10,874 bases of DNA, from positions 1-10,874 of the forward strand of contig JAUIJG010000161.1 of the NCBI GenBank assembly GCA_030431355.1, read 5' to 3'. Of the stretch, positions 5,797-10,874 are shown piece by piece. The translations under genes were made by a program, and so were the position numbers. The notes under the pieces are model-generated. The model saw only the letters and a list, made by a program, of their open reading frames with translations, was not told where the DNA came from and did no database searches. Positions within the stretch are counted from its first letter, which is position 1, and each line of letters begins with the position of its first letter. This DNA comes from a bacterium. GTDB taxonomy: Bacteria; Cyanobacteriota; Vampirovibrionia; Obscuribacterales; Obscuribacteraceae.

Positions 5797-8034
5797 ATGG
5801 TAGAAGACGCCAAGAAATATCAACCGCTCTATCTGAAATACCGGCCCCAGTCCCTGGACGAGTTGGTCGGTCAGAAGTCTGTGGTCAAAACCCTCTCCAA
5901 CGCCCTGGTTAACGATAGAATTGCCCACGCCTATTTATTCACCGGTCCCCGCGGAACAGGAAAGACTTCTTCGGCAAGGATTCTGGCGAAGTCAATCAAC
6001 TGTGACAGAGGTCCCACTGTTAGTCCCTGCCTGGAATGCCCCTCTTGTGAGTCCATAAAAAACAGCTCTTCACCCTCGGTCTTTGAGATCGACGCGGCCT
6101 CAAACAACAGTGTGGATGACGCCAGAGCACTAATTGAAAGAGCCCCCCTTGCCACCCAGGACGGTAAACACAAACTTTATATCATCGATGAGTGCCATAT
6201 GCTGACAAAAGAAGCCTTCAACGCGCTTCTTAAAACCATCGAAGAACCTCCACCAAATGTAGTCTTCGTTCTGGCCACCACCGAAGAACACAAAGTGCCA
6301 CCAACCATTGTAAGCCGCTGTCAGCGCCTGATGTTTCGCCTCGTCAACCAGGAAGAGCTGGCAGAACATCTTACCAATGTGGCTAAGAAAGAAGAGATCG
6401 AGATTGCCGAAGACGCCTTAGATTTGATGTCCCGGCGTTCAGGGGGCGGACTGAGAGACGCCCTGGGACTGCTCGATCAAGCAGCATTGCTTTCCCGCCC
6501 CGGTGAACCTGTCCAGGTTGCCGACTTGCTCGTCTTACTGGGAGCCCTGGACGAAGATATCCTTCTTGAAATAAGCAAAGGTGTATTCGAATGTGATGGT
6601 CACAGAGTCCTGGAAGAGGTCAACAAGCTATTACTCCAGGGAAGAGAAGCCTCTTTGATAACAGTGGAGCTAGCCAAACATTTTCTTGCCCTGACCAAAG
6701 CTTCTTACATGTCAGGCGAGGAGCCGATATCCGATGGATTTGTTCAGTTCGTCACCGGCTCCCGAGCCTATGTGGAAAAACTGGTTGAACAGGCAAAAGA
6801 ATTTGATCGGTCTGAGTTAAGCCAGATTGTAGAGTTGATGGACCGCCTGGAACAGAACATAAAGCGCTCCAGTCAGCCTTCCCTGACTCTGGAAATGGGT
6901 TTGCTCTCCATCTGCCACAGAGTAGACATCGCCTCGGTTAAGAGCCTGACCGAAAAGATCAAGAAGCTGGAGAATTCCCTGGGGAATGGCGAGGCCTACC
7001 CGAGGGAGAGAGCAAGCGCCGGCTCCAGCGCTGAATCTAAATCAGCGCCGGCAAGCAGACCAGGAAGTTACGGACAGTCCAGGCCAAGGCCAGAAGAGGC
7101 AATGGAAGCACCAAGGCAGGCTCCGCCACAGCAAGCAGCTCCACCCCGGGAAGAGCCCGCTGTTGAATCCAGGCCGGAATCAACCATCGAAAGGCAAAGT
7201 CGAGACGAAGATACTGCCCAACCTGCTTCTACCTCTGCTATGGAAAGCGAAGCCAACCAAAACCCGGATAGCCCTGGCGAAAATCCGGATGAAGACAGAG
7301 CAGGTAATATCGAACCGGATCAAGACTCATTGAATTCTGACCCCGAAGACGACCTGGGTGAACCTTCCGGCTCCAATTTTGCTACCCACGAGATGGACGA
7401 ACTGTGGTCCGATCTGCTGGATGCCCTGCATAAAATAAGCATTCCCGCCTACAGCCTTGTCTCCATGCACGCCAATCCGCTCAGTCTTGAAAACAATCAG
7501 CTCACCTTAGGAGTCAACAAAGAATTCTTCCAGAAGTCCATAGAGAGCAAAGCCGAAAATCTCGCCAAAGCATATAAGGCTCTCACCGGGAAGGAAATTA
7601 TCGTTAAGGTCAAAGTCGTTCAGGAAGGGGAACTTACCCCAAAAAAGCTTGAAGGGAGAGCACCGGCACCTCCCAGACAAAGAGAGCCGGAGCCCAGAGA
7701 GAGCACGGAGAGCCCAGAGCCGGAGGCAAGACATGAACCCCCGGCTCAAGAAGCACGGCCGGAACGAGAACCCTTCAGGGAAGAAGAGACCGGCCCGCTC
7801 CCACACCGCCTATCCCAGGAAGAGAGATCGGCAGCCGGCTTCAAAACGAGTAACGGAGACAAGGAGAGCTCCGGGTCAGATTTAGATTCAGCTTCAGAGC
7901 CGTCTACGGCAGCGACGACAGAGAAGGCAAACCCGGGCGAAAATGGCAAGGCCGGAGAACCAAAAGAGGAATCTACCCTTGTCAAAGAAGCATACCGTCT
8001 ATTTGAAGGTCCGGGCTCTAGAATAATCGGCTAA
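5797..8034 (+). CDS. dnaX: DNA polymerase III subunits gamma/tau (clamp-loader ATPase)
   Basis: The AAA+ motor subunit of the clamp loader that places the sliding clamp on primed DNA and, as tau, ties polymerase to helicase. At 745 residues it is longer than the E. coli protein (643). The N-terminus LYLKYRPQSLDELVGQ is the standard DnaX opening and fixes the start at the ATG, though no clear SD precedes it. Domain I holds Walker A GPRGTGKT (50-57), zinc ligands Cys69, 78, 81 and 84, Walker B IIDECHML (129-136) and the SRC motif (173-175). The sensor-2-like GGGLRDALGLLDQ follows (216-228). The collar domain runs to about 380. Two long Pro/Glu/Arg/Ser-rich segments (about 398-528 and 618-720) flank a compact domain at about 533-609, in the place of the polymerase-binding region. 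The protein ends in VKEAYRLFEG..RIIG, resembling the conserved C-terminal motif of many DnaX proteins. A likely -1 frameshift site occurs at codons 615-617. Confidence 0.97.
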   Translation: MVEDAKKYQPLYLKYRPQSLDELVGQKSVVKTLSNALVNDRIAHAYLFTGPRGTGKTSSARILAKSINCDRGPTVSPCLECPSCESIKNSSSPSVFEIDAASNNSVDDARALIERAPLATQDGKHKLYIIDECHMLTKEAFNALLKTIEEPPPNVVFVLATTEEHKVPPTIVSRCQRLMFRLVNQEELAEHLTNVAKKEEIEIAEDALDLMSRRSGGGLRDALGLLDQAALLSRPGEPVQVADLLVLLGALDEDILLEISKGVFECDGHRVLEEVNKLLLQGREASLITVELAKHFLALTKASYMSGEEPISDGFVQFVTGSRAYVEKLVEQAKEFDRSELSQIVELMDRLEQNIKRSSQPSLTLEMGLLSICHRVDIASVKSLTEKIKKLENSLGNGEAYPRERASAGSSAESKSAPASRPGSYGQSRPRPEEAMEAPRQAPPQQAAPPREEPAVESRPESTIERQSRDEDTAQPASTSAMESEANQNPDSPGENPDEDRAGNIEPDQDSLNSDPEDDLGEPSGSNFATHEMDELWSDLLDALHKISIPAYSLVSMHANPLSLENNQLTLGVNKEFFQKSIESKAENLAKAYKALTGKEIIVKVKVVQEGELTPKKLEGRAPAPPRQREPEPRESTESPEPEARHEPPAQEARPEREPFREEETGPLPHRLSQEERSAAGFKTSNGDKESSGSDLDSASEPSTAATTEKANPGENGKAGEPKEESTLVKEAYRLFEGPGSRIIG
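7622..7674 (+). promoter_or_regulatory. Putative programmed -1 ribosomal frameshift signal in dnaX
   Basis: The heptamer A AAA AAG lies at 7641-7647 and is in phase with the dnaX frame (CCA AAA AAG, Pro615-Lys616-Lys617). AGGAAGGGG at 7622-7630 is a possible internal SD ending ten bases before it. GGGAG (7654-7658) can pair with CTCCC (7670-7674), with an inner GC/GC pair, forming a stem that starts 6 bases after the heptamer. A slip into -1 reads GCT and then TGA (7650-7652), giving a 618-residue product. E. coli dnaX uses the same heptamer, an upstream SD, a downstream stem-loop and a stop right after the slip. One caution: GGGG 7627-7630 could also pair with CCCC 7637-7640 and hide the SD. 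Confidence 0.6.
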
Positions 8035-8136
8035 AACAAGATCGTATTGAGCCACCGCCGGCAGTGACGAATCCAAATAGCAATTTTTTGTAGCGACCGT
8101 GCTCTATCGAGTCTCTTGAACAGGCGTAGATATGGC

Positions 8137-8478
8137 TCATACAGTATCTTCGATCACAAACCCTTCTCCGGGGCAATCGGGCATAGACTCCTCCCCACTC
8201 TTTTTATCTTCTTTCGAGGAGCTGGATTGAGGCTCAAGCCACTCAGTCTCCACCCGGTCTACTCTGGCTCCGGATGGACCTTCCGTGCACCACTCCACAA
8301 GCTTCTCAAGCTCAGCTTTATTGCCAAGGGCAAGAACTTCAACCGAGCCATCCAGGCGGTTTCTTACCCAGCCCCGCAATCCGAGCGCCTGCCCCTTTTC
8401 GCGAGTGCTGACTCGATAAAAAACGCCCTGCACCCGGCCAACTACTTTCAACCTGGCCTTACTAATTGACTCGCCCAT
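8137..8478 (-). CDS. acyP: Acylphosphatase with acidic C-terminal extension
   Basis: A small cytoplasmic enzyme that hydrolyses the carboxyl-phosphate bond of acylphosphates. It has 113 residues against about 90 for the family. The phosphate-binding loop GRVQGVFYR (14-22) carries the catalytic Arg22. GWVRNRLDGSVEV (36-48) carries Asn40, the residue that positions the attacking water. Residues about 1-85 cover the whole domain; the remaining 25-30 are Ser/Glu/Asp-rich and probably disordered. The ATG at 8478 is the natural start, since the fold begins at about residue 8; only a weak purine stretch (AAGAGA) lies upstream. The gene converges on dnaX across a 102-base gap in which I found no convincing terminator, and diverges from the coiled-coil gene. 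Confidence 0.95.
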   Translation of the reverse strand: MGESISKARLKVVGRVQGVFYRVSTREKGQALGLRGWVRNRLDGSVEVLALGNKAELEKLVEWCTEGPSGARVDRVETEWLEPQSSSSKEDKKSGEESMPDCPGEGFVIEDTV

Positions 8479-8491
8479 GATCAGTTAATCT

Positions 8492-8559
8492 CTTAAACTT
8501 GTAGACTTGTATTTAAGTGATAGTTCAAAAACTTCTGGAGAAAATCTAACAAGTTTTTG
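8492..8559. repeat. Cluster of short direct and inverted repeats in the acyP/coiled-coil divergent gap
   Basis: ACTTGTA occurs at 8497-8503 and 8505-8511, and its inverted core ACAAGT at 8549-8554. CTTAAA (8492-8497) and TTTAAG (8512-8517) bracket the direct pair. CAAAAACTT (8526-8534) and AAGTTTTTG (8551-8559) form a perfect 9-bp inverted repeat with 16 bases between. They sit where promoters for both flanking genes would be expected, so operators are possible. The 9-bp pair could equally be an RNA stem. Confidence 0.5.
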
Positions 8560-8645
8560 TTCTTATGGGGAAAGAAATAAGATAAGAGAAATTCTACGGG
8601 AGCAGATCCTCAACCTCCTTGCCTCCCCGGAACTTCCATAAGCTG

Positions 8646-8663
8646 CCCGGAGCTGCATCCGGG
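8646..8663 (+). other. Hairpin in the leader of the coiled-coil gene
   Basis: CCCGGA (8646-8651) and TCCGGG (8658-8663) form a perfect 6-bp stem with a 6-base loop. A second possible stem, GGGAG (8598-8602) with CTCCC (8623-8627), lies upstream. Both fall 50-110 bases before the ATG at 8711, in a stretch richer in G+C than the rest of the gap. No U-run follows, so this does not look like a terminator. A structured 5' leader is the simplest reading. Confidence 0.4.
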
Positions 8664-8710
8664 TTCGATTCGTAAGAGTTATCAGCCACACACGAAGAAA
8701 ATCAAAAATA

Positions 8711-10756
8711 ATGTCGAAAGACGAGATAACCAAAACAAAAATTGAAACAGCCAAAGTCAGAGAAGCCATCGAATCTTTGAAGTCGAAAGATTGGGATCTC
8801 AATCCCTACACGGTGGCCGATGAGTTGGAGATAGACAGGGACGAGCTGGTCCGCAATGCCGAAGCCATGGCTGTAATCATCGAGGCCAGAGGAAACGACT
8901 GCACCTTCACCGATCCCCAGGAAACAGAGACAAAGAAAATTCTCGATCTCGAAAAAACACTGGAAGAGCTTGAGAAAGAGAACAACAATCTAGCCCAGAA
9001 AATAGCCGAGATGGAAGAAGGCGGTGCCCTTCCTCCTCCGGAGGACATCAACAACCAGGTAATGCAGCTTCTTCAGTCCGAATCCCAGGACGAGATAAAG
9101 CAATTGGAGGAGGAGCTCTCCCAGGCTTACAGCCAGGTGGAGAACAAGCAAGAAGAAGTAACCGAGCTGACTCGAACAGTGAGTGGTCTGGAAAAGGTGA
9201 ACGAGGCCCTGAATCAGAGACTGAGAGAGCTTGAAGACGCGAACAAGAAACTGGAAGAGGCGAAAGACGGAGAGGATGACTCAGAGAATAACGACTCTGC
9301 AGAACTTCAGGAAGAGATTACCGAACTAACCCGAACAGTGGCCGGTCTTGAACAGGTCAACGAAGGTATCAACCAGAAGCTACGGGAGCTGGAACAGGAA
9401 AATTCCGAACTCAAAGAAGCAGCCTCCGGCGAGAATTCAAGCGAAAGTGAGAATGACGACGAGGTCGAAAAGGACGAAAAGATAAAGGAGCTTACCGTCA
9501 CGGTCTCCGGGTTGGAGAGAGTGAACGAAGCGATCAACCTGCGCATGCGGGAGCTGGAAGACCAAAACAAGGAGCTTAGTGCCCGCCTTGAATCCGGCTC
9601 GCCGGAACAATCTGATAACGCTCAAGATAACAACAAAGACGAAGAAACCGCCAAGAGAATTGCCCGACTTGAAAAAGACGTGGAGCAATTGAACGATGCC
9701 CTCAAGGGAGAAAGAGAGAAGCAGACGATTATCTCCATGGGCAAAGACGAAGTCGAAAACAAGCTTGCCGAATTGCAAAAAGAAGCCGACGCAATGGCGC
9801 TTCAACTCCAGAATTCATTCCATCTGGGATATGAAAAAGGCCTTGCCGAAGGCAGAAACTCCGATGACGAAGAGAGCGGAGCGGAAGCCACCGGAGCCTT
9901 TCCTTCCCAGGAGCTGGCCAGGAACCTGAGCATCAAAACCGGGGCCGCTCGCGAAATTATGGAGGGAGAGGACAACCCGGACACGGCTTCGACTCACAGC
10001 TTCGAAGGACCTGTCTCCGAGACGGAAGAGACCGTTACTGTGGAGACCATGGCGGCGGCAGAGCCCGCACAGGCTGCACCAGGCGCTGAGAGCGATGCTT
10101 TAACGACCCACAATCTTGAGAGCGACGAAAGAGCGGTGATCAATTTCACCCAGGATGGCCCCTATGTCTCCAGTGATTTCAATCCGCTCCAGGATCTGCG
10201 TTGGAGAGACCTTGAAACTGTATATGACATGGGAGTGCTCTCTCCAAAAGATATAAATAGAACAGATGACCTTATAGATGAAGCGGTTTCAGAGCATGAA
10301 GCAGAGATAGCCGGTCAGGCAAAAGATTTTGAGACCGATACCTCCACCAACCTTGACGCCCTCCAACCGGGTGCGCCCCCGTTAGACAGCCTCGATGGAA
10401 TAAACTCCGAAGAGACCCAATTTGTCTCTTTTGCCGGAAATGACTATGCGCCCAATGCCCTTACCGAAGATCAAATCCAGGAGAATCTGAATCAGAGCCA
10501 GGAGACAGCTGCCGCCGCCAAGCCTGATGAAGAAGTAGTCATACCTGACTTTGATCAGATGGATATATTCGAAGATATAGAAGAGCTGGAAGAGCTTGGC
10601 AAAATCGAAGTGCCGGATGATATGCTAGCCGATGTTCCGGTGGACGAAGTGGTCAAAGAAGAGAACGTCACCGGAGACGAGCTACAAGCTTTGATTAAAG
10701 AAAGAATCAAAAAAAAGAATGATTACTGTTGCACCAACTGGAGTAGCAGCTATTAA
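8711..10756 (+). CDS. Large acidic coiled-coil protein with N-terminal HTH-like segment (C-terminus probably chimeric)
   Basis: A 681-residue reading frame, not assignable to a named family. Residues about 12-60 look like a helix-turn-helix module (NPYTVADELEIDRDELVRNA preceded by KVREAIESL), similar in pattern to the N-termini of KfrA and DUF6262-type coiled-coil proteins. Residues about 72-112 and 125-380 are heptad-rich coiled coil holding three related units separated by Asp/Glu/Ser/Asn-rich linkers. HLGYEKGLAEGR follows, then a long acidic, largely disordered region (about 390-660) with a more ordered patch near LRWRDLETVYDMGVLSP. No signal peptide is present. The ATG at 8711 is the only sensible start: an in-frame TAA lies at 8639 with no start codon between. 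The last dozen residues (NDYCCTNWSSSY) are encoded by DNA that belongs to a helicase in another frame, so the true end is probably missing. A DNA-bound or structural role is inferred from architecture only. Confidence 0.82.
   Translation: MSKDEITKTKIETAKVREAIESLKSKDWDLNPYTVADELEIDRDELVRNAEAMAVIIEARGNDCTFTDPQETETKKILDLEKTLEELEKENNNLAQKIAEMEEGGALPPPEDINNQVMQLLQSESQDEIKQLEEELSQAYSQVENKQEEVTELTRTVSGLEKVNEALNQRLRELEDANKKLEEAKDGEDDSENNDSAELQEEITELTRTVAGLEQVNEGINQKLRELEQENSELKEAASGENSSESENDDEVEKDEKIKELTVTVSGLERVNEAINLRMRELEDQNKELSARLESGSPEQSDNAQDNNKDEETAKRIARLEKDVEQLNDALKGEREKQTIISMGKDEVENKLAELQKEADAMALQLQNSFHLGYEKGLAEGRNSDDEESGAEATGAFPSQELARNLSIKTGAAREIMEGEDNPDTASTHSFEGPVSETEETVTVETMAAAEPAQAAPGAESDALTTHNLESDERAVINFTQDGPYVSSDFNPLQDLRWRDLETVYDMGVLSPKDINRTDDLIDEAVSEHEAEIAGQAKDFETDTSTNLDALQPGAPPLDSLDGINSEETQFVSFAGNDYAPNALTEDQIQENLNQSQETAAAAKPDEEVVIPDFDQMDIFEDIEELEELGKIEVPDDMLADVPVDEVVKEENVTGDELQALIKERIKKKNDYCCTNWSSSY
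9152..9648 (+). repeat. Three in-frame coding repeats (53-57 residues each) of coiled coil plus acidic linker
   Basis: Units start at 9152, 9311 and 9476 (residues 148, 201 and 256), so the periods are 159 and 165 bases. Each opens with a conserved core of about 30 residues: ELT-x-TV-[SA]-GLE-[KQR]-VNE-[AG]-[LI]-N, then R/K-[LM]-RELE. A variable acidic linker rich in D, E, S and N follows. The cores are far better conserved than the linkers, as expected for duplicated and selected coiled-coil modules. A fourth, weaker unit may follow at about 9655. Confidence 0.85.
10695..10721. other. Probable chimeric junction between two genomes
   Basis: Left of this A-rich stretch the DNA codes for the acidic coiled-coil protein at the usual composition. 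Right of it the DNA codes for a Pif1-like helicase in another frame with much lower G+C. A low-complexity purine stretch with a run of eight A (10709-10716) is the kind of shared short sequence at which assemblies or recombination switch templates. The exact breakpoint cannot be placed within it. Confidence 0.65.
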
Positions 10757-10874
10757 TGCTAAAGGGGTGACAATTCATTCATTTTTTCAAATGCCATTCG
10801 GTCCCATTTTACCAAACACTGACTTTAATTCTTCAAATAGTTTTAATAAAAAGTTTAGCAAAACTAAAATTAAT
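10695..10874 (+). CDS. Pif1-like helicase fragment (both ends missing)
   Basis: The frame is open for 60 codons from just after a TGA at 10692 to the window edge. It reads ...KKRMITVAPTGVAAINAKG, then VTIHSFFQMPFGPILP, and ends near FSKTKIN. This matches the segment of Pif1-family DNA helicases just after Walker A: the APTGVAA motif, then GVTIHSFF. The PFGP and FSxxKIN pattern is one I associate with Bacteroidota members. The Walker A (GxAGTGKS/T) that should precede it by about 20 residues is absent; the upstream DNA instead codes for the coiled-coil protein in a different frame. Base composition falls to about 29% G+C from 10741 onward. The fragment is therefore probably joined to this contig artificially or by recombination. 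An ATG at 10719 exists but would start inside a conserved domain and is not a credible native start. Confidence 0.8.

Noticed and set aside
6057..6063. Second in-phase slippery-like heptamer A AAA AAC early in dnaX
   Set aside because: No SD-like sequence or stem is evident at the right distance. The -1 product would be a fragment cut within the zinc-binding/ATPase domain.
6986..7333. Open frames overlapping dnaX (also 7649-7885 on plus and several on minus)
   Set aside because: They are composition-driven shadows in the Pro/Arg/Glu-rich linkers, with no domain resemblance. They are not in the -1 frame used by the slippery site.
8658..8671. GGGTTCGATTC, which resembles a tRNA T-loop
   Set aside because: The bases on either side do not form a 5-bp T stem, and no acceptor or anticodon arm can be drawn around it. 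The CCGGG instead pairs upstream in a hairpin.
8563..8802. 79-codon minus-strand frame overlapping the start of the coiled-coil gene
   Set aside because: It overlaps the conserved N-terminus on the opposite strand, and no recognised motif or ribosome site supports it.

Overview
The window (10,874 bases, roughly half G+C by eye) is ordinary bacterial chromosome with short intergenic gaps for almost its whole length. It carries eight genes in four orientation blocks. The organism cannot be fixed from the sequence alone. A ferredoxin-like domain fused to a metallo-beta-lactamase fold (an arrangement I associate with cyanobacteria and plastid-bearing plants), many TPR lipoproteins, a long tau-type DnaX and the base composition would fit a non-photosynthetic relative of cyanobacteria (Melainabacteria/Vampirovibrionia, for example Obscuribacterales). 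That placement is inference with low to moderate confidence.

Layout. 1-2652 (minus strand): a lipoprotein built almost wholly of 15 TPR units, followed by a secreted protein of unknown function that runs off the left edge. 2769-3632 (plus): the ferredoxin/MBL-fold protein, divergent from the TPR gene. 3661-5661 (minus): an exported or membrane-anchored peptide methionine sulfoxide reductase (msrA), then a second TPR lipoprotein of the kinesin-light-chain type. 5797-8034 (plus): dnaX, the clamp-loader gamma/tau subunit. 8137-8478 (minus): acylphosphatase with an acidic tail. 8711-10756 (plus): a large HTH-plus-coiled-coil protein with three internal repeats. From about 10695 to the right edge lies a fragment of a Pif1-like helicase in another reading frame.

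Two observations stand out. First, dnaX contains an in-phase A AAA AAG heptamer (7641-7647). It has a purine-rich SD-like stretch about 10 bases upstream, a possible stem-loop 6 bases downstream, and a -1 frame TGA one codon after the slip. This is the layout of the E. coli dnaX frameshift signal, but placed so that the short product would lose only the last 128 residues. Second, the right end of the window changes abruptly in composition (about 29% G+C over the last 134 bases by hand count) and becomes the middle of a Bacteroidota-style Pif1 helicase, starting just after its Walker A region. It overlaps the end of the coiled-coil gene out of frame at an A-rich stretch. This looks like a chimeric assembly end (or, less likely, a real recombination junction), so the last residues of the coiled-coil protein should not be trusted.

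The genes do not form one pathway. Envelope functions (two TPR lipoproteins, an exported MsrA, a secreted unknown) flank housekeeping genes (dnaX, acyP). I see no CRISPR array, tRNA or rRNA gene, transposase or phage module.
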